Assembly: GCA_902522365.1 (NCBI GenBank)
Contig: CABYVH010000002.1
Location: 1-52,019, forward strand
Direction of reading: 5' to 3'
Source of the DNA: an uncultured Pelagibacteraceae bacterium
GTDB lineage: Bacteria > Pseudomonadota > Alphaproteobacteria > Pelagibacterales > Pelagibacteraceae
DNA length: 52,019 nt
Below, in pieces: positions 28,227 to 37,119 of the stretch (positions within the stretch are counted from its first letter, which is position 1; each line of letters begins with the position of its first letter). The notes beneath the pieces are model-generated. The model ran no database searches, was not told the DNA's origin, and saw only the letters and a list, made by a program, of their open reading frames with translations. The position numbers were made by a program, and so were the translations under genes.

Positions 28227-30878
28227 TTAAAAGTTTAGAGAAATATCTCTATGTATTGAATTACATCTTGAGACATAAATCGCTTGCTCTTTTGTAAGTT
28301 TTGATTGAAGACGTAGTCCAATAGTTTCACTAATAACTTTATCATGAGCATTGATTTTATCTATATAACTTTTCTTGAAATTTTTTCTCCAATCTATCTC
28401 TTGCTGGAATAAAACATAAGTATCATTTGCTGAACTTTGAAGTTTTTCAAAATCAACTTCATCTTCATCCATAAGAGTAATTAAATAATCAAGCTTATCA
28501 GCAAATTCATCGGATCCTGAAATTTCTCCAACTTTCTCAAAAATATTATCAATAAATTCTATTGCATCAATATAACCTCTATTATCTATTTTTGATTTAA
28601 GAAGTTTCATATCTTGACCTAATTCTTCTAATTTTTCTCCATCATTTATAAATTCCTTAATTAATAATAAATCCTCATATGCATTATCCACCGTCTTTTT
28701 GTATTTTTTTACAGCTAAATTTTTTGCTTTATTAATTTTATTAAATTCATCATTTTTAGCTTTCCACTCTTGAGGTATTGAATTTTGGATTTCTTCGATC
28801 TCTAACTTAACATTTTCAATTTTTTGCAAAATTTTATTTTTATCTGATACATCTTCATCATCAAGATTTCTTATTTCAGCTTTAAACTTATCTATCTTTT
28901 TATTTAATTTTATTATTTTCTTTTGTTTTTTTCTTGTTTTAAAATGTAAATCTCTATAATCAACCGCATAGTCATCATAGATTGATTGAGCACTCTTAAC
29001 ATCGTCTACTAATTCAAAAGAATATTTAGAATTATCAACATGACGTTGGAAGTAACTTAATTTATCTGCTGGTAAATTTGCTAAAATGATGTCATCAAAT
29101 TCATTGATACTAGTTTTAATTTGATCTCCATTAGTTTCAAAGTTTGCAAATTTGTATTCTTGCAAACAATATTGAAGTTTAGGGTTCATTGGCGGTGGAG
29201 CAACATTTGATGTTAAATAAACTCTGTTAGGGAGATAATTAACAAGACTTGGATAAAAACCAACAATACCAAGGCCGATTAGCTGTAGAGCTATGAAGGG
29301 CACAACACCTTTCCATATATCTAGTGTCTGAATAATTTTAGGAGCAACTCCTTTTAGATAAAACAAAGCAAACCCAAATGGAGGTGTTAAGAACGAGGTC
29401 TGTAAGTTTACACCTATCATTACTCCAAGCCATACAGCAGTTACATTTGCTCCTGTTTCAGCAAGTAGTATTGGTGCAATAATTGGAACTACAACAACAG
29501 CTATTTCTATAAAGTCTAAAAAGAATCCTAGAAGGAAAATTACCACCATAACAACAATGAACTGTGTCCAAAAACCTCCAGGCAGATCTTGAAGAAAATC
29601 TCTAACCAACTCTTCTCCTCCAAATGCTCTAAATCCAGATGTAAGCATTGCAGCTCCTAATAGAATAATGAAAACCATTGATGTTGTGATGCAAGTTTCT
29701 GTCACGACCTCTTTTAATACATTGTCTGTCTTATAACTTCTCCAGAAACTCCATGCTATTCCATAAACAAGTATAATTACAAAAAAGGCAGTAGTATAGA
29801 TTGCACCTATATTTCTTTCTTCTAAATTTTTTACGTTAAGTTCATAATTTGAAGCTAAAAAAGTAATTGGTATTATTGATCCTAAAATTAGTATTAAAGG
29901 GTAAAAAGCACTTTTTTTACCTTCAAACAGTCTATATCCTGCCATTAAAGTTGCACCAATTGCACCAATAGAACCAGCTTGGTTTACAGTTGCAATACCC
30001 ATTAAGATTGAACCTAATACTGCAAATATAAGTGCAAGAGGTGGAATAATTATAACCACAACTCTCAACCAAAATTTAAAATCAAAATTTCCCGTAGATG
30101 GAACAGGAGGTGCAACTCCTTTTTTTATTCTTGCATAAAAAAATACATACGTCATGTACAGCGCTACTAGAACTAATCCTGGTAGCAAAGCGCCCAGGAA
30201 CATATCTCCTGCACTAGATGATCCAACTCTAAACTCGCCAGGCATATTAAATTCACCAGTAATTGCTTTGTAGTCATTTTGTCTAATATTATTTGCAACA
30301 TCAGATGCACTTGCCAGTTGGTCAGCAATAATTATTAACACAATTGATGGAGGAATTATCTGTCCTAGAGTTCCAGACGAACAAACAATACCACTCGCTA
30401 GCTTACGATCATAATTATTATTTAACATTGTTGGTAAAGAAATTAGTCCCATTGCGATAACGGTAGCACCAACAATTCCAGTTGTTGCGGCAAGCAAAGC
30501 TCCTACAAAAATTACAGATATTCCTAATCCACCTGGAATCGGACCAAATAGTTGACCCATAGTAATTAGTAAGTCTTCAGCTATTTTGGATTTCTGCAGC
30601 ATTATTCCCATAAAAATAAATAAAGGAATTGCAATTAAAGTATCTGTTTCAACATCCCAATAGTTACTTCTAAAATTCGTAATTCCTGCAACTAACCATT
30701 CGATAGGTCCATCCACGGTGAAATAAGCGCTTGAATCTCCCTCAAATATTGTGCCAAAAAAAGCAGCTAAAGCAATTGAAATTATTGCTGAGCCTGGAAG
30801 GGCAAAAGCTACAGGATAACCTGAGGCAAGTGCTACAATCATAATTAAAACCAAAACAGCTAAAAATAATAATTCCAT
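28227..30878 (-). CDS. TRAP transporter large permease (DctM) with long C-terminal coiled-coil domain
   Basis: Membrane subunit of a tripartite, sodium-driven organic-acid importer. Residues 1 to about 550 are the DctM domain with many membrane segments: ALASGYPVAFALPGSA, IPLFIFMGIMLQKS, ATTGIVGATVIAMGLISLP, LGQIIPPSIVLII, FLLGFFLDFIEIAVVVVPI and LQTSFLTPPFGFALFYL. Ordinary DctM has about 430 residues. Here the membrane part carries an insertion, and from about residue 555 to 883 a hydrophilic Lys/Glu/Asp-rich domain follows, with heptad-like stretches (KKQKKIIKLNKKIDKFKAEI) suggesting a coiled coil. The start overlaps the dctQ stop by one base. Confidence 0.92.
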   Translation of the reverse strand: MELLFLAVLVLIMIVALASGYPVAFALPGSAIISIALAAFFGTIFEGDSSAYFTVDGPIEWLVAGITNFRSNYWDVETDTLIAIPLFIFMGIMLQKSKIAEDLLITMGQLFGPIPGGLGISVIFVGALLAATTGIVGATVIAMGLISLPTMLNNNYDRKLASGIVCSSGTLGQIIPPSIVLIIIADQLASASDVANNIRQNDYKAITGEFNMPGEFRVGSSSAGDMFLGALLPGLVLVALYMTYVFFYARIKKGVAPPVPSTGNFDFKFWLRVVVIIIPPLALIFAVLGSILMGIATVNQAGSIGAIGATLMAGYRLFEGKKSAFYPLILILGSIIPITFLASNYELNVKNLEERNIGAIYTTAFFVIILVYGIAWSFWRSYKTDNVLKEVVTETCITTSMVFIILLGAAMLTSGFRAFGGEELVRDFLQDLPGGFWTQFIVVMVVIFLLGFFLDFIEIAVVVVPIIAPILLAETGANVTAVWLGVMIGVNLQTSFLTPPFGFALFYLKGVAPKIIQTLDIWKGVVPFIALQLIGLGIVGFYPSLVNYLPNRVYLTSNVAPPPMNPKLQYCLQEYKFANFETNGDQIKTSINEFDDIILANLPADKLSYFQRHVDNSKYSFELVDDVKSAQSIYDDYAVDYRDLHFKTRKKQKKIIKLNKKIDKFKAEIRNLDDEDVSDKNKILQKIENVKLEIEEIQNSIPQEWKAKNDEFNKINKAKNLAVKKYKKTVDNAYEDLLLIKEFINDGEKLEELGQDMKLLKSKIDNRGYIDAIEFIDNIFEKVGEISGSDEFADKLDYLITLMDEDEVDFEKLQSSANDTYVLFQQEIDWRKNFKKSYIDKINAHDKVISETIGLRLQSKLTKEQAIYVSRCNSIHRDISLNF

Positions 30879-31873
30879 TATTGGCTTTCCGATTTTTTCT
30901 GTATAAGTTTATGACTACTAGACATAAAATAACTAGTAAATTGCAATAACATAGTGACGGCGAAGACCGCTAAATATACTGCCATTAAATATAGTAGATA
31001 TAGTCCATTTGAACCTTGCTGCGTAACTTCAAAAGCAACAACTGGACCATTAATAATACTCGCTTTGCCGTTTAATCCTAAAAACAAAACTATCAAACAA
31101 AGAGGTACACCTAATAATGATGATCCAAGTACATTGGTCCATGCCTTTTTTCTCTCACTAAAAGATGAATATAGTACATCAACTCTTACATGACCTTCAT
31201 GAATTAAAGCATAGGCGCTTGCAAATAAATATAAAGCTGCATACCAAAATCTGACTAGATCTCCTTGAAAAGCTTGTTCATAAGAAAAAACAAACCTCGA
31301 TAAAACAATTACAAATTCACTTAAGACAACTAATACTGCTAACCAGATGAAACCAACAGATTTTGTAAAGTAACCAATTATAAATGAAACTAATATAATT
31401 GGAAAATGTATATATGTTATTCTTTCTGGAGCTTTTACCATAAAAGCTTTAACTTCTGGACTAAATATAGCTTCCCATAATCTCTCAACAACCATAAATG
31501 AAATTATAAAATCAGCTATACCAACTAAAAATACTGCCCAAAAAGATCCTCTGATTAAATATGCTGAAAATTTTGTTAAAATTTCTGAATCGTCAACTAA
31601 AGTTTGGGTATATGTCTTAAAAACATAAAAAATGACTGAAAGAATACAAACTATGTATATTAAAATTTGAATATAACCATATGTTAAATCTGAAGACTCT
31701 AGAGACTTTTGTTTATAACCAAATAAATCATAATGAGAAAAAACTTTTTTGATACCTGGCCATCCACCCCAAACTGTAAATATGTTATTTACTAAAAATG
31801 CTAGAGTAAATGCTAAAACTGAATAGCTTAAGATCCTTAAGTAAGTTGATAACTTGCTGTTTTCTGAACTCAT
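30878..31873 (-). CDS. TRAP transporter small permease (DctQ), enlarged
   Basis: Small membrane subunit of the TRAP importer. Family DctQ has about 160-230 residues and four membrane segments; this one has 331 residues and about eight hydrophobic segments. The C-terminal part (ASAYALIHEGHVRVDVLYSS and following) is the DctQ core. The N-terminal ~150 residues are extra membrane segments. It lies between dctP and dctM in transcription order, after a terminator hairpin. Confidence 0.9.
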   Translation of the reverse strand: MSSENSKLSTYLRILSYSVLAFTLAFLVNNIFTVWGGWPGIKKVFSHYDLFGYKQKSLESSDLTYGYIQILIYIVCILSVIFYVFKTYTQTLVDDSEILTKFSAYLIRGSFWAVFLVGIADFIISFMVVERLWEAIFSPEVKAFMVKAPERITYIHFPIILVSFIIGYFTKSVGFIWLAVLVVLSEFVIVLSRFVFSYEQAFQGDLVRFWYAALYLFASAYALIHEGHVRVDVLYSSFSERKKAWTNVLGSSLLGVPLCLIVLFLGLNGKASIINGPVVAFEVTQQGSNGLYLLYLMAVYLAVFAVTMLLQFTSYFMSSSHKLIQKKSESQ

Positions 31874-31914
31874 ATGATTTTAAATTTTTTAAAAGTAATA
31901 CTTAATTTTAGAAT

Positions 31915-31944
31915 AAAAAAAAGGGCCCAAATAAGGGCCCTTTT
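31915..31944 (-). terminator. Strong hairpin terminator between dctP and dctQ
   Basis: GGGCCC (31935-31940) pairs with GGGCCC (31923-31928) around a 6-base loop, extended by A/T pairs on both sides to a 10-bp stem. In the minus-strand direction a run of eight T follows (31922-31915), a classical intrinsic terminator 20 bases after the dctP stop. Since dctQ and dctM lie just beyond, it should cut their transcription relative to dctP. The plus-strand reading has only four T. Confidence 0.88.
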
Positions 31945-31964
31945 AATTATTAAATTAAGCTCAA

Positions 31965-33095
31965 TTACATTCCTAAAGCTCTGTTTCTTTGAGAAATGTA
32001 AGGTGAATCAGACAAGTTAGTCCAAGATCCAATGTCTTTTCTTGCTTTTAAGAAGCTCGTATGAACTCTTTCAGCAAGACCACTGCTAGCTCTTGTTTCT
32101 TCAAACACTTCATTAGCAGCACCAGCAAAGCCATCATAAACCTTGTCGCTAAACTTCTCTAGTTTAACACCATGATCATTGATCAATCTTGCTAAAGCAG
32201 CACCATTTTTAGCATTGTACTCAGACATCATAACGTCGTTTTCCATTGATGCAGCTGCTTCAATCAATAATTGATCTGATTTGTTCAAGCTTGTGAACCA
32301 AGATTTATTTGTTCCGCATGCTAACATTGATCCAGGCTCGTGCATACCAGGATAGTAGTAGTATTTAGCAGCTTCTTGGAATTTCATAGCTTCATCATTC
32401 CATGGACCTACCCATTCTGTTGCATCAATTGCACCAGACACAAGGTTTTCGTAGATTTGTCCACCAGGTAATGAAACTGGAGATCCTCCAAGTTTACCAA
32501 TTACTTGTCCACCTAAACCAGGCATACGCATTTTTAAACCTTTGAAGTCATTAGGGCTTCTAATCTTTTTGTTAAACCATCCACCCATTTGAACTCCTGT
32601 GCTTCCACACATAAAGTTTTTAAGACCAAATTTGTCAGCTAGCTCATCCCATAACTGTTGACCACCTGCAAATCTAATCCATGCATTCATTTCAGTGTAA
32701 GTAAAACCAAATGGTACTGCTGTAAAGTAACCCCAAGCTGGATCTTTTTTAACCCAGTAGTAGTCAGCAGCATGGTACATTTGTGAGTTACCAGATGCAA
32801 CTTCATCAAAAGAGTCAAATGCTTTAACTCTTTCATTTGCTGCATAGTAAGTAACTTGGATTCTACCATCACTTATATCTGCAATTCTTTGTGCAAATCT
32901 TTGTGCTCCTGTTCCTAAACCTGGAAAATCTCTTCCCCAAGTAGCAACCATTGATGCTTCTATTCTCTCTGCAGCAACAGCCGGAGCAGCTAAAGATGAT
33001 GCAGCTACAGCAGCAACACCAGTCGCAGCAGCAGCTTTAAAGAACTTACGTCTTGAAGGTAATTTTTTACCTTTCAACTTTTTGTCTTTAATCAT
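31965..33095 (-). CDS. TRAP transporter substrate-binding protein, TakP-like, Tat-exported
   Basis: Periplasmic binding protein of the importer, 376 residues. The N-terminus holds a twin-arginine signal (SRRKFFKAAAATGVAAVAAS) ending at about PAVAAE. The mature sequence resembles TakP, a 2-oxo-acid-binding TRAP protein: GVQMGGWFNKKIRSPNDFKG, KMRMPGLGGQVIGKLGG, DATEWVGPWNDE and YYYYPGMHEPG. A 2-oxo or related organic acid is therefore a reasonable substrate, by family only. A good Shine-Dalgarno (GAGGAG) is 6 bases before the start. Confidence 0.93.
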   Translation of the reverse strand: MIKDKKLKGKKLPSRRKFFKAAAATGVAAVAASSLAAPAVAAERIEASMVATWGRDFPGLGTGAQRFAQRIADISDGRIQVTYYAANERVKAFDSFDEVASGNSQMYHAADYYWVKKDPAWGYFTAVPFGFTYTEMNAWIRFAGGQQLWDELADKFGLKNFMCGSTGVQMGGWFNKKIRSPNDFKGLKMRMPGLGGQVIGKLGGSPVSLPGGQIYENLVSGAIDATEWVGPWNDEAMKFQEAAKYYYYPGMHEPGSMLACGTNKSWFTSLNKSDQLLIEAAASMENDVMMSEYNAKNGAALARLINDHGVKLEKFSDKVYDGFAGAANEVFEETRASSGLAERVHTSFLKARKDIGSWTNLSDSPYISQRNRALGM

Positions 33096-33121
33096 TTATT
33101 TCTCCTCTATAGTTAATTAAC

Positions 33122-33129
33122 TGTCGACA
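33122..33129. promoter_or_regulatory. Palindrome TGTCGACA in the dctP leader, possible operator
   Basis: A perfect 8-base palindrome 27 bases upstream of the dctP start, flanked by the AT-only segments TTAATTAA and AATTAA. It is the only GC-bearing palindrome in this gap. A regulator binding site is possible; no promoter with good boxes is visible next to it. Confidence 0.3.
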
Positions 33130-33181
33130 ATTAAACACAAATGTAACTTAGAGTCATTTTAAAAATTAAGAGATTCAGGAA

Positions 33182-33202
33182 AATACAATCCAAGATTGTA
33201 TT
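33182..33202 (-). terminator. Hairpin at the end of the ABC importer operon
   Basis: AATACAATC and GATTGTATT form a perfect 9-bp stem with a 3-base loop, beginning inside the stop codon of the last ATPase gene. In minus-strand reading it is followed only by TTCC, so the T-tract is poor. It lies between the ABC and TRAP operons, where a terminator is expected. Confidence 0.5.
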
Positions 33203-34274
33203 AAATCAACTTTTCATTCTCATACACACAACATTTTTCAGGGGGGATATAAAGATTGATATCTCCAATTGAAATTGGCAATTCTCTATCAACTTTAGAT
33301 TTGATTATAAAATTCTCCATATTTGCTGTCAATAATTTGAAATTTCCAAAATCTTCAACTCTAGTAAGTGAGGCTTTTATTGTATTTTCGCCCTCTTTTT
33401 CTGCAACATTTATGAATTCTGACCTAATCCCAAGTTTTACGTTTTTATCTTTTAATTTTGAGAGATTAGAGTTTGTTTTAATTTCAATATTATTTATTTT
33501 TACAGAATATTCAGAAGAAACTTCGCTTTCAAAAATATTCATAGCTGGAGATCCAATAAAGTAACCAACAAATGTTGTTTTTGGTCTTTCAAAAAGATCT
33601 TTTGGAAGTCCAACTTGGACTATTTCTCCCTGGTCCATAACAATAATATTATCAGCAAACGTCATAGCTTCATTTTGATCATGGGTTACGTAAACTAAAG
33701 TGGTTTTATACTGTTCATTAATTTCTTTTAGATTTCTTCTAAGCCTAAATTTTAAATCTGGATCAATTACAGTTAATGGTTCGTCCATTAATACACCTGC
33801 AACATCTTCTCTTACCAATCCTCTTCCAAGTGAGATGAGTTGTTTTTGATCTGCAGTAAGTTTTCTGGCTGGTAAATTTAAAAAAGATGAAAGTCTTAAT
33901 GTATCTGAAACAGATTTTACTCTTTCATCAATTTTTTCTTTAGAAAAGTTCCTACACTTTAAGGGAAAGGCTAGGTTATCATAAACAGTCATTGTACTAT
34001 AAATAACTGGGAACTGAAAAACTTGTGCTATATTTCTTTCTTCAGTAATAAGATTTGTTACATCTTTTTCATCAAATAAAATTTTCCCTTTAGATGGTCT
34101 AACTAAACCTGAAACAATATTTAGCATAGTTGTCTTACCACAGCCTGATGGTCCTAAAATTGCATATCTTTTCCCATTTTCCCAAGTCATTGAAAATGGA
34201 TTTAATGCATACGTTGGATTTGCATCATTCGGATTATACGAGTGAGAAATATTTGATAAATCTATTTTAGCCAT
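33201..34274 (-). CDS. ABC importer ATPase 1, degenerate signature motif
   Basis: MalK-type ATPase with a C-terminal TOBE-like region. I prefer the ATG at 34274 (MAKIDLSNISHSYN, 357 residues) because GGAG lies 8 bases upstream; the frame is open to an ATG at 34286. Walker A GPSGCGKTT is at about 41-49, the Q-loop is VFQFPVIYS, Walker B is GVLMDEP with both acidic residues, and the H-loop His is at about 198 (VYVTHDQNEAM). The signature LSGGQ is replaced by LTADQ (about 139-143). It overlaps the second ATPase gene by 8 bases. This pairing resembles the GlpS/GlpT ATPases of rhizobial glycerol importers. Confidence 0.9.
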   Translation of the reverse strand: MAKIDLSNISHSYNPNDANPTYALNPFSMTWENGKRYAILGPSGCGKTTMLNIVSGLVRPSKGKILFDEKDVTNLITEERNIAQVFQFPVIYSTMTVYDNLAFPLKCRNFSKEKIDERVKSVSDTLRLSSFLNLPARKLTADQKQLISLGRGLVREDVAGVLMDEPLTVIDPDLKFRLRRNLKEINEQYKTTLVYVTHDQNEAMTFADNIIVMDQGEIVQVGLPKDLFERPKTTFVGYFIGSPAMNIFESEVSSEYSVKINNIEIKTNSNLSKLKDKNVKLGIRSEFINVAEKEGENTIKASLTRVEDFGNFKLLTANMENFIIKSKVDRELPISIGDINLYIPPEKCCVYENEKLI

Positions 34275-35346
34275 TATTTGCTCCATATGGCGAAGATACT
34301 AACTCTCCACTCTGATTAAATGCATAAAATTTATTTGAATTAAAAATTATTTTTACTTTTTGATGAATCTTAAAATTCATTACTTCTTCTATTAATGCAA
34401 TCAATTTTGAATTACCTTTTTTTAAATGAAGTAAAGTTTCTGATCCACTAATTTCTGCAAGTTCAATTTCAAATTCTTCACCATTTTCATCTAATTTTAT
34501 TTCTGACGCTCTAATTCCAAAATTATAGTTTTGATTTTCAAGGTTTTTGAAATGTTTAGGAGACTTAATAGAAATATTTTCAAAATTTAAATTGTCTGAA
34601 TTTTTTAATCCTTTTAAAATGTTCATTGGAGGGTCATTTGAAATCTCTGCAACTTTTAAGTTTAATGGGTTTTCAAAAATTTCTTTTGCAGGTCCTTTTT
34701 GTAAAACTTTTCCCTCATCAAGAACAATTACTTCTCCATTTAACTCCATCACTTCTTGTGGATCTGTTGTTGAATAAATTAAAATCGTTTCTTGTGACAT
34801 GCCTTCAGAGAAAATTCTTTTAAATTCTTCTCTTAATTGTTCTCTAAGCTTATAATCAAGATTTACTAGTGGCTCGTCCAGAAGTAATATCTTAGCTTTT
34901 TTAGCCAAAGATCTAGCAAGAGCTACTCTTTGCTGCTGACCGCCTGATAATTCTTGAATTTTTCTTCTTTCAAAACCATTTAATCCTACAGTCTTAAGGG
35001 CTTCTTCGACATCGGTCTTAATTTTATCTTGGCTTAGTTTCCTTTGTCTAAGCGGAAAAATAATGTTCTCGTAAACATTAAGATGAGGATAATTAATAAA
35101 TTGTTGATAAACCATGGCCACGTTTCTTTCCCAGACTGGAATTTTGCTAAAATCTTTTTCCTCAAATGATAAATTTCCACTATCAGGATTAAGTAAACCG
35201 GCAATTGTTTTTAGAAATGTGGTTTTTCCAGACAAAGTTCTTCCTAAAATCGTGTACAGGTTTCCTTTTTTGAAATTAAAAGATACATCGTTCAAATGAA
35301 ATTGGTCACCAGGTTTGTAAGTTATGTTTTCTCCAATTAAATTCAT
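34267..35346 (-). CDS. ABC importer ATPase 2, H-loop His missing
   Basis: Second MalK-type ATPase, 359 residues. Walker A GRTLSGKT is at 35-42, the signature ELSGGQQQRVALARSL is canonical (LSGGQ at 133-137), Walker B ILLLDEP has Asp157 and Glu158, and the D-loop is NLDYKL. The H-loop, normally VTHD, reads STTD, so Thr194 replaces the His. Together with ATPase 1 it can form one complete and one degenerate ATP site. The C-terminal ~120 residues form the regulatory domain. It shares one base with the next permease gene. Confidence 0.9.
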   Translation of the reverse strand: MNLIGENITYKPGDQFHLNDVSFNFKKGNLYTILGRTLSGKTTFLKTIAGLLNPDSGNLSFEEKDFSKIPVWERNVAMVYQQFINYPHLNVYENIIFPLRQRKLSQDKIKTDVEEALKTVGLNGFERRKIQELSGGQQQRVALARSLAKKAKILLLDEPLVNLDYKLREQLREEFKRIFSEGMSQETILIYSTTDPQEVMELNGEVIVLDEGKVLQKGPAKEIFENPLNLKVAEISNDPPMNILKGLKNSDNLNFENISIKSPKHFKNLENQNYNFGIRASEIKLDENGEEFEIELAEISGSETLLHLKKGNSKLIALIEEVMNFKIHQKVKIIFNSNKFYAFNQSGELVSSPYGANNG

Positions 35347-36194
35347 TATTTCAATGCTCCAGATAAATTTCCTTTAGATAAATATCGTTCAACTACAAAC
35401 GCTACAATAATTAAAGGTGCAACCGAAATTAATGCAGAGGCTGACAAACTCCACCATGGGGTAATCGATGAATTAAGTGCTACAACTTTTACTGGCAGCA
35501 ATTGTACTTCGGTAAAAGTTAAAATAAAAGCAAAGAAAAAATCTATCCAACCAAATATTATACAAAACATTCCAGCTACAATTAATCCTGGTATAGAATT
35601 TGGTAGCACAACTTTATAAAATGCTTGATAAGGATTGCATCCATCAATCAATGCAGTTTCATCTAATTCTTTTGGCACTCTATTAAAAAAGTCGACCATT
35701 ATCCAAACTGCAATTGGCATTAATAATACAATATAAACTACAACTAAGCCAAGTAGGCTGTCTAATAATCCAATCGTGCTTAAAAATATAAAGAAAGGTA
35801 TTGATAAAACAATCGGTGGCATAATTCTTTGAGATATAAAAAAGAAAGTAATGTCGTTATTTCTTACAAAGCCTGCTTTAAAAGTAAACCTTGATAAAGC
35901 ATAAGCAGCCAAAGTCCCCAAAACAATACTAACTAAACTTGCAGTGCAAGTTACAAAAATACTATTGAAGTATGGTTCAACAATATCGACTCCACCTCTT
36001 GCAGGTGATTTAACTAATACCCTCCATCCCTCTAGCGTTGGTTCAAAATCTAACCAAGGAATATAAGTAACTTTACTATTTACTGATTGAAAATCTTTAA
36101 ATGATGTAGAAACAGCCCAGAGAAAAGGTGCAACTATAAAAACTGTCCAAAGAGTGATAAAAGTATATTTTAAAAATGTATAGAGCTTTTCCAT
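35346..36194 (-). CDS. ABC importer permease (MalG-like)
   Basis: Inner-membrane permease of 282 residues with six hydrophobic segments. The EAA loop that contacts the ATPase is DETALIDGCNPYQAFYKVVL followed by PNSIPGL. N-terminal WTVFIVAPFLWAVSTSFKD is typical of MalG-type (CUT1) permeases. It overlaps the MalF-like gene by one base and the ATPase 2 gene by one base, so the set is tightly coupled. Confidence 0.92.
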   Translation of the reverse strand: MEKLYTFLKYTFITLWTVFIVAPFLWAVSTSFKDFQSVNSKVTYIPWLDFEPTLEGWRVLVKSPARGGVDIVEPYFNSIFVTCTASLVSIVLGTLAAYALSRFTFKAGFVRNNDITFFFISQRIMPPIVLSIPFFIFLSTIGLLDSLLGLVVVYIVLLMPIAVWIMVDFFNRVPKELDETALIDGCNPYQAFYKVVLPNSIPGLIVAGMFCIIFGWIDFFFAFILTFTEVQLLPVKVVALNSSITPWWSLSASALISVAPLIIVAFVVERYLSKGNLSGALK

Positions 36195-37060
36195 TATTCC
36201 TTAATCATTAATTTTGTTAAAACTTTTGCTATGATGGTTAAACTTATGATCATTATAACCAGATAGGTAAATGAAAGTGTTGCAGCATAACCCATTTGAA
36301 ATTCTCTTAATCCTTTGATGTAGATATAAAAACTTGACGTCTCAGTTGCTGTCCCAGGTCCTCCTGATGTAAGAACAAAAACTGTGTCCATTATTTTTGA
36401 GGCCTCAATTAACCTTATGATAATTGCACCAATTGAAATAGGGGCCATTAATGGAAATGTAACATAAACAAACTTTCTAAAAGGACTTGCTCCATCTATA
36501 GCTGCTGCAAGAAAAGGTTCTTTAGGAAGTGACAGCAAACCAGCTAATAACAGTAAAAACATAAATGGAGTCCATTGCCATACTTCGACAATTATAACAG
36601 TAAACTTTGCAATTACAGGGTCACTTAGCCATAAAATAGGACCAATTCCGATGTGTCCCAATAAGTCATTTACTGGTCCAAGCGACTCATGAAAAAAAGT
36701 TCTCCATATCACAGTCATTATAACTGGGGTTGTCATCATAGGTATCAAGAAAATAACTCTAAAGAATCTTTTAAATTTAATTTCTTTCCATACCATTAGA
36801 GCAAGTGCAAAACCAATTATGTATTGAAGTATAACTGTCGATACTGATAAGAAACTTAGTCTGAAGAATGACTCCCAAAACCTTGGATCGTCAGTAAACA
36901 ATCTTATATAGTTTGTTATTCCTATAAAGTTCATTTCTGGCGTATAGCTATTCCAACCAGATAAACTCAATCTAATAGTAAATATTATTGGAAAAATTAA
37001 TATCCCTATAAGCACAAATAAACCAGGAAATAAAAAAACAAACTTGTGCTTAAAATTCAT
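36194..37060 (-). CDS. ABC importer permease (MalF-like)
   Basis: Inner-membrane permease of 288 residues with six hydrophobic segments and an EAA loop (LAAAIDGASPFRKFVYVTFP). The N-terminus (FLFPGLFVLIGILIFPIIFT) and SLSGWNSYTPEMNFIGITNY are characteristic of the MalF/UgpA group without a large periplasmic insertion. It is 59 bases downstream of the binding-protein gene, and that gap holds a stable hairpin. Confidence 0.92.
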   Translation of the reverse strand: MNFKHKFVFLFPGLFVLIGILIFPIIFTIRLSLSGWNSYTPEMNFIGITNYIRLFTDDPRFWESFFRLSFLSVSTVILQYIIGFALALMVWKEIKFKRFFRVIFLIPMMTTPVIMTVIWRTFFHESLGPVNDLLGHIGIGPILWLSDPVIAKFTVIIVEVWQWTPFMFLLLLAGLLSLPKEPFLAAAIDGASPFRKFVYVTFPLMAPISIGAIIIRLIEASKIMDTVFVLTSGGPGTATETSSFYIYIKGLREFQMGYAATLSFTYLVIMIISLTIIAKVLTKLMIKE

Positions 37061-37085
37061 AAAATATTTTTTGGATTTTGTTAGT

Positions 37086-37110
37086 TGTGGCCGTCGTTAT
37101 GACGGCCACA
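37086..37110 (-). promoter_or_regulatory. Stable intercistronic hairpin after the binding-protein gene
   Basis: GTGGCCGTC (37087-37095) pairs with GACGGCCAC (37101-37109) around a 5-base loop, with one more A/T pair. In minus-strand reading no T-tract follows (next bases are AACTAACAAAA), so it is not a classical terminator. A role in protecting the 3' end of the binding-protein mRNA, as in the malE-malF gap of E. coli, would explain it (inference). Confidence 0.6.
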
Positions 37111-37119
37111 TAGTTCTTT

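Noticed and set aside
34547..34823. Plus-strand open frames within the ATPase 2 gene
   Set aside because: Antisense shadows with no family resemblance and no ribosome site.
37086..37110. Intrinsic terminator after the ABC binding-protein gene
   Set aside because: The hairpin is strong but no T-tract follows in the direction of transcription.
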